Below, in pieces: positions 35,585-42,791 of a stretch of 64,000 nucleotides of DNA. Location of the stretch: positions 1 to 64,000 of the IMG/VR virus record IMGVR_UViG_3300036716_000695; one strand, 5' to 3'. Position numbers and translations under genes: made by a program. This DNA is from a virus. A model generated the notes under the pieces. That model saw only the letters and a program-made list of their open reading frames with translations. It did not search any database and was not told the DNA's origin. The first letter of the stretch is position 1; every line of letters begins with the position of its first letter.

Positions 35585-35929
35585 ATGGCATTAATTCCAC
35601 AACAACAAATAACTCAATCTGGTCTAGTTCCAGCATATACTGCTGCATTATTAGCAGGAAATGTTTTACAGAATACAGGAATACAGTACTTTCATATTAG
35701 AAATGAGAGTGCTTCTTCAGTTACAGCAACAGTAGTCCCTGTAATAACAACTGTAATAGATCCGGGACTGGGGGAACTTGTAAAGGAAAATGCTGTCTTA
35801 ACTTTAGCTGCAGGTGAAGCTGGTTTCCTAGGGCCTTTTGAAACAAAAGCATTTAACAGTCCAGAAGGACAAATAACACTAACTTACACTTCTGTAACAT
35901 CAGTTACAGTAGCGGCATTATATATTTAA
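35585..35929 (+). CDS. Decoration-like beta-sandwich virion protein (114 aa)
   Basis: A 114-residue protein resembling a widespread family of small phage structural proteins: an N-terminal QxIT-x-GLVPAYTAAL segment, then HIRNESASSVTATVVPV, a GPFETKAFNSPEGQ turn and a final TLTYTSVTSVTVAALYI strand. The pattern suggests a beta-sandwich that decorates head or tail. It lies directly before the long fibre gene (3-base gap), so it may also be a fibre adaptor. Family memory is good, exact role uncertain. Confidence 0.6.
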   Translation: MALIPQQQITQSGLVPAYTAALLAGNVLQNTGIQYFHIRNESASSVTATVVPVITTVIDPGLGELVKENAVLTLAAGEAGFLGPFETKAFNSPEGQITLTYTSVTSVTVAALYI

Positions 35930-35932
35930 ATT

Positions 35933-38900
35933 ATGAGCATATTTATACAAGAGGTATTAGGCCTTTTAACAAGAAAAGAAATCAAGAAAGAAATTAATCC
36001 TAAAACAGATTGGTTACAACTTGGTCACAAAAAACAAAGTAAATTAACTGGTACATCCTTTACACCAAAAATGGAACCTTATGCTATTAAAGCACAAGAT
36101 TTTATTTGTACGGTGACTAAAGGGTTAACTAGAACTATACAAGGATCAGGAAAAATAGGTTTTGTTCCTGTATATACTGAAACAGATGGAGTATGTAGTC
36201 TAAAAGCATTAAAAGATAGTATCATAACTCAAGATCTTGCCAATCAAACAATTTCTGTAAATGGAAATCTTCTTGTTAAAGGTGATACATCATTAAATGG
36301 AAATGTCAGATTAGGAACTGGTGGTATAGGTTTTAAAACATCTTTTGAATCAGTAGTTGTAGATGTTAATGGTCAACAGGGTCAACCAAATCAAGTTCTT
36401 ATTGCTCAACCAGATGGTACCGTAATATGGAAAGACCAAGCCGGTGGTGGTACTTGTGTATGGCAAGTTGGTGGTGATAATGGTTTTGTTGTAGATTGTA
36501 GTGATGTAGTTTTATTTATAGGTGGTGATAAGCTTACTGCATTTCCAAATGCTGCTAATAAAAGTGTTACATTCAATCATGATAAAACGGTTGTTAATGT
36601 AGTTTCTCAAAATGTTGATCCAGGTTTTGGGGATTCTTTTGATGCTGTCTTTGAAGTAAGAGTAGATGATTATGGTCATGTAGATGGAATTACTACAAGT
36701 AAAATTACTTTACCTGAAGAAACTACTTATACTCTAAAAGGAGAAATATCAGGCACAGATGATTATGCTATATCCTTATCAGATTCAAATGGAGGAACAA
36801 GTGAGGTACTCTTAAAAGCAGGAACTAATATTACTTTACAAGATGACGGTAATGCTACAGTAACAATAAAAGCAGCAGGTGGAGGTTCACCAGTAATGAC
36901 ATCTACAGTTACCGGAACAGGTAAACTATGGAGTGATGTTGTACAAGCACAACCAGCAGCAGCTGTATCAGATACAGATCAAAGAACATATGGAGTTCAA
37001 TTTAATGATGCATCACAACTTGTTGTTAATGTACCATGGGTTGAAGGATCAGGTTCTGTTGTAGTTGGTAACCCAGGTAATCCTACAATAGATTTAACTT
37101 CTATAAGTATAGATGGTACTGTTTATGGTATTGCATCAGGCGGTGGAGGATCAGTAACCAGTGTTGGTTTAGCTGCACCTTCAGCATTCACTGTAACTAA
37201 TAGTCCTGTAACAAGCAATGGAACATTAACTCTTGCAGGTGCAGGAGCAACAACAGATTATATAGATGGGACAGGTGCTTTACAAGCTTTTCCTTCTATT
37301 CCAAGTGTACCAGCAAATATAGTTGAGACAGTAGATACACAAAATGGTACATACATTGATATGACACCAACAGGTGCTGTAGATGGAGATGTTGTTGTAA
37401 CAGCAGAATTATCAGCAGTAGACGGAGCAGATACTTCAGGTAGATTCTTAAGTAAAGATAACGTATGGTCAGCAATTCCTGGAGGTAATGCAGGAACTGT
37501 AACTAGTGTTGGCTTAAGTACAGATATTGCAGCATTCACAGTTGGAAGTTCTCCTGTAACAGATAATGGTGTAATAGAACTAAACCGTAATGGAGGAACT
37601 GCAGGTCAGTTTTTAAGACAAGATGGTAATTGGGCAGATATTCCTTCAGGAGGAACAGTAACTGCTCTTTCAACAGAAGTAACTCCAGTTGTAGCAGATT
37701 CAATTGACTTTACTGTAGCTGATCCAACAACAACGCCTAAATTAACTATAGACTTTAAAGGAGTAGCTGGACAGTATATAAATGGAGAAGGTCAATTAGA
37801 AACATTCCCTACTATCCCACCGGCATCAGAAGATGTTAAGTTTAAAATTGATGCAGCAGATACTGTAGCAGGATATTGGACTGATAAAATAACAATAGGT
37901 TCAGGTTTATCAGGTTCAGTTAATACAGATCCAAGTGGTGAAAAAACATTAACAATAAGTGCTGTATCAGTTACTACAGTAAATAGTATTAAGGTAGGAA
38001 ACACTACTACTTCTGGAGCGTTTGAGTTTACAGGACCGGGTGTTACAATGGATACTAATCCAAATCCTCAACTAATTACTTTTGCAAGTGTATTATCATT
38101 AGGAGCAACAACAGCAGGTGATGCATTAGATGTTGCAGTAACAAATGATAGTAGTAATACAGGAGATAGTACACTAGACTTTACTTGGGCAGGATCTGCA
38201 TCTGAGTATATAAACGGTCAAGGTAACTTAGTTACTTTCCCAGCAATAACAACAGGTACTGTTGAATCAATAAGCACATCATGGCCAAGCGGTGCAAATG
38301 TAGCAATGACTTTAACAGAAGTAAATTTATCTGGACCAGATGTACAGCTAAATTGGAATGTTCAAGGTACTACAGCACAATACATAGATGGTACTTTTAA
38401 ACTACAAACATTCCCAACAATACCAGCAGAATATACTGGTTGGAGTTTAGTTGGAGATTTAGGAAGTGCACAACAAATAAAAACAGGTAATACTGCATTA
38501 ATAGCAGGTGGTGTTGGTTTAACATCAACAGCAAGTGCAACAGATACATTAACTATTGATTTAGATGACACAGCAGTAACTCCAGGTGCATATAGTAATG
38601 CAGATGTAACTGTAGATCAGCAAGGTAGAATTATAAGTATCCAAGATGGAGCAAGCTCAGCAAGACCTTATAAATCATATGTTGCTAACTTCTCAATTGT
38701 TAATAATGTTGTGGCTGTTAATATACTAGAAGATGAGCTTCAAGTACAAACTAATTGGTCTGATGACAGCCTTGGTAAAATATCTATATCATTCCGTCAA
38801 AATTTTGACAAGAAAAGAGTTATGGTGTTCATTAATGGAATGAGTGGTGAAAAAGGAGGCGGTGGTCAAATATTCTTTGACGATGTAATTTCTGGAGTAT

Positions 38901-39001
38901 CAGAGTTAACAGTGAATTGTGTACATCAAATAGTTAGCAGTGGTGCTATGACAAATGCAAATGTTGATTTTGGAAGTTTTGAATTTAGATTATATGACTA
39001 A
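35933..39001 (+). CDS. Long tail-fibre/receptor-binding protein with internal repeats (1022 aa)
   Basis: A 1022-residue protein, nearly all Gly/Thr/Ser/Val/Asp-rich beta sequence, typical of trimeric fibres. The N-terminus (FIQEVLGLLTRKE..., then TGTSFTP) resembles the 33597 fibre gene and probably attaches it to the virion. From residue 443 there are four copies of a YI-[DN]-G-x-x-x-L-x-x-FP-x-I unit (443, 615, 759, 817), with related units GRFLSKDNVWSAIP and GQFLRQDGNWADIP between. The last 130 residues lack repeats and look like a distinct C-terminal tip domain. It closes the plus-strand central block, before the terminator at 39041. Role: host receptor binding. Confidence 0.75.
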   Translation: MSIFIQEVLGLLTRKEIKKEINPKTDWLQLGHKKQSKLTGTSFTPKMEPYAIKAQDFICTVTKGLTRTIQGSGKIGFVPVYTETDGVCSLKALKDSIITQDLANQTISVNGNLLVKGDTSLNGNVRLGTGGIGFKTSFESVVVDVNGQQGQPNQVLIAQPDGTVIWKDQAGGGTCVWQVGGDNGFVVDCSDVVLFIGGDKLTAFPNAANKSVTFNHDKTVVNVVSQNVDPGFGDSFDAVFEVRVDDYGHVDGITTSKITLPEETTYTLKGEISGTDDYAISLSDSNGGTSEVLLKAGTNITLQDDGNATVTIKAAGGGSPVMTSTVTGTGKLWSDVVQAQPAAAVSDTDQRTYGVQFNDASQLVVNVPWVEGSGSVVVGNPGNPTIDLTSISIDGTVYGIASGGGGSVTSVGLAAPSAFTVTNSPVTSNGTLTLAGAGATTDYIDGTGALQAFPSIPSVPANIVETVDTQNGTYIDMTPTGAVDGDVVVTAELSAVDGADTSGRFLSKDNVWSAIPGGNAGTVTSVGLSTDIAAFTVGSSPVTDNGVIELNRNGGTAGQFLRQDGNWADIPSGGTVTALSTEVTPVVADSIDFTVADPTTTPKLTIDFKGVAGQYINGEGQLETFPTIPPASEDVKFKIDAADTVAGYWTDKITIGSGLSGSVNTDPSGEKTLTISAVSVTTVNSIKVGNTTTSGAFEFTGPGVTMDTNPNPQLITFASVLSLGATTAGDALDVAVTNDSSNTGDSTLDFTWAGSASEYINGQGNLVTFPAITTGTVESISTSWPSGANVAMTLTEVNLSGPDVQLNWNVQGTTAQYIDGTFKLQTFPTIPAEYTGWSLVGDLGSAQQIKTGNTALIAGGVGLTSTASATDTLTIDLDDTAVTPGAYSNADVTVDQQGRIISIQDGASSARPYKSYVANFSIVNNVVAVNILEDELQVQTNWSDDSLGKISISFRQNFDKKRVMVFINGMSGEKGGGGQIFFDDVISGVSELTVNCVHQIVSSGAMTNANVDFGSFEFRLYD
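37259..38422 (+). repeat. Four-copy protein-coding repeat in fibre gene
   Basis: Copies of a 14-residue unit start at 37259, 37775, 38207 and 38381: YIDGTGALQAFPSI, YINGEGQLETFPTI, YINGQGNLVTFPAI and YIDGTFKLQTFPTI. The DNA copies differ, so this is an old duplication kept at protein level, or a convergent structural repeat. Confidence 0.8.
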
Positions 39002-39040
39002 GAATTTATGATGAAGTTTAATTTTACTAAATTCTGAGTG

Positions 39041-39080
39041 AAGAGGGTAAGCAGAAATGTTTACCCTCTTTCTTTTTATT
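39041..39080 (+). terminator. Intrinsic terminator after the fibre gene
   Basis: AAGAGGGTAA (39041-39050) pairs perfectly with TTACCCTCTT (39061-39070) around a 10-base loop, followed by TCTTTTTATT. It ends plus-strand transcription just before the convergent minus-strand genes; the T tail overlaps the stop codon of the Nmad1-like gene (39076). Confidence 0.9.
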
Positions 39081-39465
39081 TACCCCATTTGTTTCTATTA
39101 ATCAGCATAGATATTATTGAGTAGTTAGATAAATCAATCCATGAATCTTCTAGACTTTCATTTTTAGGATTACGGTTTGACTGTACAATATTCAGTATTC
39201 TTTGTATTTTGTCATTACTACGAAACCATATACCAAGCAAACTCAGCCTACGGTTTTCTTTTAACTCTGTATCTTTACCAAGAGTAATGTTTTGAGGCCC
39301 GTAGTCTAATTGCTTCATACAAAACAATGTGTATTGTTCCTGCTGTATCTCTTTAAACTCTTTTGTTGTTTCAGGATACAACATCTCACAAGATGCTACA
39401 GGATCCATAGTATCTTCTTGTGTGTCACTAAACGGGTGAGCAAATGGTTCTATTTTTTTATTCAT
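39076..39465 (-). CDS. Nmad1/DUF1599-type nucleotide-modification-associated protein
   Basis: A 129-residue protein from ATG 39465; a further upstream ATG (39498) would add 11 residues and overlap the previous gene by 41 bases, so the internal start in an ATGA-like overlap is preferred. Motifs match the DUF1599 (Nmad1) family: a helix with QLDYGPQNI, then RRLSLLGIWFRSNDKIQRI, and NPKNESLEDSWIDLSNYSII. The family, alpha-helical and MazG-like, is associated with nucleotide or DNA modification loci in phages. With the MazG, UDG and nrd genes it points to control of the nucleotide pool. The biochemical activity is not established. Confidence 0.75.
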   Translation of the reverse strand: MNKKIEPFAHPFSDTQEDTMDPVASCEMLYPETTKEFKEIQQEQYTLFCMKQLDYGPQNITLGKDTELKENRRLSLLGIWFRSNDKIQRILNIVQSNRNPKNESLEDSWIDLSNYSIISMLINRNKWGK

Positions 39466-39697
39466 CTTTAGTATATTTATTTTTACTTTGTCTAACATTG
39501 GTTTTTTCTATTAAATGTAAATGATATGCAAGCTCAGAAGTATTTTTAAGTTTATTGTAATACTTGTCAATACGCTGATCAAGCTTCCGTGATTTTTGTA
39601 AACCAAATACATTGGGCTTTGCCTTATATTCTAGTTCATCTAGTCTACCTTTTAAGTACTGTACTTCTAATAGTACGTGTAGTTCTTGTTCTGTCAT
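39458..39697 (-). CDS. Small helical protein of unknown function (79 aa)
   Basis: A 79-residue, highly charged, probably coiled-coil protein (TEQELHVLLEVQYLKGRLDEL followed by basic helices). It overlaps both neighbours: its ATG lies in the stop of a 36-codon membrane peptide gene, and its stop overlaps the start of the Nmad1-like gene. Not recognised. Confidence 0.6.
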   Translation of the reverse strand: MTEQELHVLLEVQYLKGRLDELEYKAKPNVFGLQKSRKLDQRIDKYYNKLKNTSELAYHLHLIEKTNVRQSKNKYTKDE

Positions 39698-39804
39698 GAT
39701 CCTTCTGCAATTATAATGTAAATGTTATTCCAAATCAAAAAAGAAATTATAAATATTACAACCCAAGCTGCAAGACCTATCCAATTAGTATTATGCTTTT
39801 TCAT
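39694..39804 (-). CDS. 36-residue single-pass membrane peptide
   Basis: The frame ATG 39804 to TGA 39694 encodes MKKHNTNWIGLAAWVVIFII and ends IYIIIAEGS: a basic N-terminus and one hydrophobic helix. Its stop overlaps the next ATG (ATGA) and its start lies 14 bases inside the previous 57-codon gene, so it is part of a chain of coupled small genes. Function unknown. Confidence 0.55.
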   Translation of the reverse strand: MKKHNTNWIGLAAWVVIFIISFLIWNNIYIIIAEGS

Positions 39805-39964
39805 AATTTTTAAAATGTTTATCAACTATCTTCCAATAATTTTCTAGTTTAACTGAGTTCATTCCGGCAACAAAACACAATATCATATCTAAATGTTTTT
39901 TACCATCTGTATATCCCATTTTTTTATGTATTCTTGCTGCTTCATCTTTATGATCTTTTTTCAT
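39791..39964 (-). CDS. 57-residue small protein of unknown function
   Basis: ATG 39964 to TAA 39791 gives a 57-residue basic helical protein (KKDHKDEAARIHKKMGYTDG, then HLDMILCFVAGMNSV). It overlaps the next membrane-peptide gene by 14 bases and lies after the hairpin at 39977-40019. The amphipathic helix pattern, codon use and tight overlap support it being real. No family recognised. Confidence 0.5.
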   Translation of the reverse strand: MKKDHKDEAARIHKKMGYTDGKKHLDMILCFVAGMNSVKLENYWKIVDKHFKNYEKA

Positions 39965-39976
39965 ACATATATATAT

Positions 39977-40019
39977 AAAAATAGAAGGCCTAAGAGAAAA
40001 TCTCTTAGTTGGTTGGCCT
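39977..40019 (-). terminator. Hairpin terminator downstream of DUF932
   Basis: On the minus strand AGGCC ... GGCCT encloses a second stem CTAAGAG-ATTTT-CTCTTAG (39990-40008), followed by CTATTTTTATATAT. It follows the DUF932 gene and the 23-codon frame, so it likely ends or attenuates that transcript. The outer arm is imperfectly spaced (an unpaired AACCAA lies on one side). Confidence 0.6.
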
Positions 40020-40026
40020 CCTATAA

Positions 40027-40098
40027 TTAATAGTCTTCACTTCTACTGCTAATGTAAAAGCAAAAACAAGCTAACAATACTGCTATTACAAAATGCAT
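40027..40098 (-). CDS. 23-residue hydrophobic peptide
   Basis: ATG 40098 lies 13 bases inside the end of the DUF932 gene and opens a 23-codon frame: MHFVIAVLLACFCFYISSRS then EDY. The layout is a single hydrophobic segment with a charged tail. The overlap with DUF932 and the terminator just after its stop suggest it may be translated, but so short a frame could be chance. Confidence 0.35.
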   Translation of the reverse strand: MHFVIAVLLACFCFYISSRSEDY

Positions 40099-40940
40099 TC
40101 ATCAATTATAATGCTTTGCTTTTCTAGTTCTTCATCAATTTCAATTGTCTCTCCATTGATACCTACTAGCTCCCATTTTTCAGTATTAGTTGTTTGATTG
40201 TTTACAACATCAGACATCATAAAATCATGAAAGTTCTGAGAATCTTGTAACCAATCCCTTGGTGTAGATAGTTTTAATGCATGTGTTACGTGATTGTAAA
40301 AACTCCAAGCATTGTTATTATCTGTTAAGTAATCATAAGAAGGTTTATTAATCTCTTTCTTAATTATAGACATCTGTGAAGAAGTTACAATCTCTTCATC
40401 TATAAATAGTCTACCAACTAAAGCTGCTTGCTCTGTCTTACTTAACAATGTAGACTTTAATGCATCTCTATCTTTAAGAATGCGTGAATAATGAACTTCT
40501 CCATTCTTAATTTGATTGCTCAGCTGCATTTTAATATCATGACCTGCGGATCCTGTGTGTTTTCTTTTAAAGTTCATCATGTCTCCAGCTACCATACCAT
40601 TGTTACATACCATAACATATGCACCAATTGCACACTGAAATCTTGTACTCTTATCATAAGAGTTTGTCCAGGCAAACATCATCCCTAATTCTCTTTCTTT
40701 AGAGATATCTTCATCAGTTGTCTGAGAAGGATAGATATGATATATGCCTTGTGCTACATTGGCATTCATGTTTGCTCTATATAATTCTTTACGAATAGTA
40801 AATCCACTATTCTCCAATAAATTTTTTGTGTCATCTATCACTTGTTTATGTGATATGACTGTATAACTCTTACCATGTTTAGGTAAAGGTTGACTTTCTA
40901 AATAATTCTGTGTTGTTTCTACTGCTCTTTTATAACGCAT
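40086..40940 (-). CDS. DUF932 (phage/plasmid-like) protein
   Basis: A 284-residue protein with DUF932 signatures: a central GAYVMVCNNGMVAGDMM segment followed by RKHTGSAGHDIKMQL, then alternating helices ending in the ALKLSTPRDWLQ region. DUF932 proteins are widespread in phages and plasmids and often lie near replication genes; no activity is established. The gene has its own promoter (40959-40990) directly after the stop of the radical SAM gene, implying separate and probably strong expression. The last 20 residues are acidic (EIDEELEKQS). Confidence 0.75.
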   Translation of the reverse strand: MRYKRAVETTQNYLESQPLPKHGKSYTVISHKQVIDDTKNLLENSGFTIRKELYRANMNANVAQGIYHIYPSQTTDEDISKERELGMMFAWTNSYDKSTRFQCAIGAYVMVCNNGMVAGDMMNFKRKHTGSAGHDIKMQLSNQIKNGEVHYSRILKDRDALKSTLLSKTEQAALVGRLFIDEEIVTSSQMSIIKKEINKPSYDYLTDNNNAWSFYNHVTHALKLSTPRDWLQDSQNFHDFMMSDVVNNQTTNTEKWELVGINGETIEIDEELEKQSIIIDECIL

Positions 40941-40958
40941 AGTTTAAACTTTTAAAGT

Positions 40959-40990
40959 GTAAATATAACTATTTTATATGGGATAACCAA
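40959..40990 (-). promoter_or_regulatory. Promoter for DUF932 gene (TTG-N20-TATATTTAC)
   Basis: Minus-strand TTG (40990-40988), exactly 20 bases, then TATATTTAC (40967-40959), 19 bases before the ATG at 40940. It has the same spacing and -7 core as the sites at 5641, 32036 and 57693. Confidence 0.6.
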
Positions 40991-41824
40991 TTAAAATATA
41001 TATCTGATTGTTTTTATAGAAAAATACTTTGAATAAATTTCTTTAAATTCAGATAACAACCTTCCTTTATGTTCTAAAGGATATCTCATAACTCCTGATT
41101 GATTCTTAATTTCATAAGATCTTCTCATCAACTCTCTTGCTTCTGGTGTTGTTTTAATCATTTGCTTAACATGATTAGTTAAAGCAATAACTTCACATTT
41201 ATTTTCACCTGCTACATCTTTTACCATAGAAAAAAGATTATTATACTCTTCTTTCCAACCGGGGTAAAAAATTAAAGGGCTATAATTTAAATGTACTTCC
41301 CAGCCCAATTTCTTAAGCCTATTAATATCAGCTATACGGCTTACTATCTTTTGCATCTTAGGTTCTAATATATTAGAATACTTCTGAGGCATAAGACTTA
41401 CACGTACCCGTGGTGGTTTATTAAAGTGATTTACATCTAACTTTAACAACCCTGGATACTTAGTGGCCATAGTACTATTAAGTTGTGGGTGATTATCAAA
41501 CCTCTTAAGATAATCAATCAAAGGTTCAGGCATGTGTTTCTGCATCAGTACTAAATCTGAATTGCAGGCAACATCTACCATAGTATATATAGGGTCTTGT
41601 TGATCAGGGACTTTAGTAAATTCCTTTTCCCATTCAACAACAGACTCATAAATCTCATCAACGTTCTTGTTAACAAAAACTCTTTTACCATTATATCTAG
41701 ACATATAACAATATGTATCTACACAGCCTCCAAAACACCCATATATGATGTTTGGAGCTATGCAATTACTACTATTATTATTTGTTTTGGTAATTAAAGT
41801 TTTGGTTTTCTGAACTTTAATCAA
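40991..41824 (-). CDS. Spore-photoproduct-lyase-like radical SAM protein
   Basis: A 277-residue protein. The N-terminus has YGCFGGCVDTYCYMSRYN, resembling the GCxGHCxYCYLQ cluster motif of SPL family radical SAM enzymes. Here the cysteines (30, 34, 39) are CX3CX4C rather than the usual CX3CX2C. Downstream, RVRVSLMPQKYSNILEP followed by an ADINRLKKLGWEVHLNYSPL helix-strand pair fits the SPL barrel (Gly/Glu SAM-binding region and strand). It overlaps mazG by 4 bases (ATGA). A possible role is repair or modification of thymine-type lesions or bases; the actual substrate is unknown. If the extra two residues prevent 4Fe-4S binding, the enzyme would be inactive or different. Confidence 0.65.
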   Translation of the reverse strand: MIKVQKTKTLITKTNNNSSNCIAPNIIYGCFGGCVDTYCYMSRYNGKRVFVNKNVDEIYESVVEWEKEFTKVPDQQDPIYTMVDVACNSDLVLMQKHMPEPLIDYLKRFDNHPQLNSTMATKYPGLLKLDVNHFNKPPRVRVSLMPQKYSNILEPKMQKIVSRIADINRLKKLGWEVHLNYSPLIFYPGWKEEYNNLFSMVKDVAGENKCEVIALTNHVKQMIKTTPEARELMRRSYEIKNQSGVMRYPLEHKGRLLSEFKEIYSKYFSIKTIRYIF

Positions 41825-42123
41825 CGGTCTTTAACAAATTGACCATTAACCATCCTACCTGTACGTTGTGAAATTACATTGTAAGCACTTTCTAAACATT
41901 TTTCTAAACTAATGTTTTGCATCTTAGCTTGAATAATCAAGGTAACCATAATATCACCCATAGCATCAATGATCTCTTCACGGTCTTTAACATTAATGGC
42001 CGTGCAAAGCTCAGTTGTTTCTTCTAATGTTTTCAGTGCTTGGGCCATTGGTGTAGCTTTAGCAAGAATACCTTTTTCCATAGCCCAGTTTTCTACTGCG
42101 CATTCTAATTCAAAATAATCCAT
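41821..42123 (-). CDS. MazG-like nucleotide pyrophosphohydrolase
   Basis: A 100-residue all-helical protein with the MazG metal-binding pattern: EETTELCTAI (ExxEL) in one helix and EEIIDAMGDIMVTLII (ExxDAxGD) in the next, then a C-terminal RTGRMVNGQFVK. The family hydrolyses NTPs or dNTPs to monophosphates; in phages it is thought to tune nucleotide pools or ppGpp-linked signals. It lies between phoH and the radical SAM gene, overlapping the latter. Confidence 0.85.
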   Translation of the reverse strand: MDYFELECAVENWAMEKGILAKATPMAQALKTLEETTELCTAINVKDREEIIDAMGDIMVTLIIQAKMQNISLEKCLESAYNVISQRTGRMVNGQFVKDR

Positions 42124-42128
42124 ATTGT

Positions 42129-42791
42129 TTAATTGTTTTTTAATAATTCTAATACTTCAGTCAATGATTCATGACGGTGGTTATCTTCTAGTACAACTTT
42201 ATATACATGAAGAGAACTTGTAATCTTAGCAACTTCATTAATTGCAGAATAATTTTTGTCTTTTAAATCTATTTGTTGATTGTCTCCACAAAAGATCATC
42301 ATTGAATCTTTACCTAGTCTACTTAAAGCCATTGAAAACTGAGAGCGTGTTAAGTTCTGAAACTCATCTACAATAACAACAGAGTGATCAAATGTCCTTC
42401 CTCTAAAATGAGATAAAGAAACCAATTCTATTTGTTCTTCAGATTCAAGCTTCTCTAAAAGCTCAGGTTTATTATAGACCTTACGCATATTAGATTTAAT
42501 AGGTACCAACCAAGGTTCCATCTTTTCTTTTTCAGAGCCAGGTAAAAAACCATTATCTTCTGTTGCCACAGTAGGCCTAGTAATAATAATCTTATTGTAT
42601 TGTCTCTTAAAAAATTGATCTAGTGCTATTTGGACAGCAAGTAGTGTTTTACCACTACCTGCGTTCCCATGTATAAAACTAAAAGGATGTTTAAGTATTT
42701 GTTCTTTTGCAACCTTTTGTTCTTCTGATAATGTAATACTAAATCTGATAGACCCTTTAGGTGGTCTCTTTGTTATATTTGTTTTTGCCAT
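42129..42791 (-). CDS. phoH: PhoH-like P-loop ATPase
   Basis: A 220-residue PhoH-family ATPase: Walker A GNAGSGKT (42-49), the family motif ITRPTVATEDNGFLPG with EKMEPW, and a Walker B VIVDEFQNL. It ends with the CGDNQQIDL sensor-like motif. PhoH proteins are RNA or helicase-related ATPases common in marine phages; the function is unsettled. Its ATG overlaps the last base of the polymerase stop (TAATG), so the two are coupled. Confidence 0.92.
   Translation of the reverse strand: MAKTNITKRPPKGSIRFSITLSEEQKVAKEQILKHPFSFIHGNAGSGKTLLAVQIALDQFFKRQYNKIIITRPTVATEDNGFLPGSEKEKMEPWLVPIKSNMRKVYNKPELLEKLESEEQIELVSLSHFRGRTFDHSVVIVDEFQNLTRSQFSMALSRLGKDSMMIFCGDNQQIDLKDKNYSAINEVAKITSSLHVYKVVLEDNHRHESLTEVLELLKNN

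Noticed and set aside
37259-38422. Fibre repeats as a DNA-level tandem repeat or diversity-generating template
   Set aside because: The copies are diverged at DNA level and unevenly spaced, and no reverse transcriptase gene is present.
39008-39037. 9-codon plus-strand frame before the terminator
   Set aside because: Too short and without any context beyond lying after the fibre gene.
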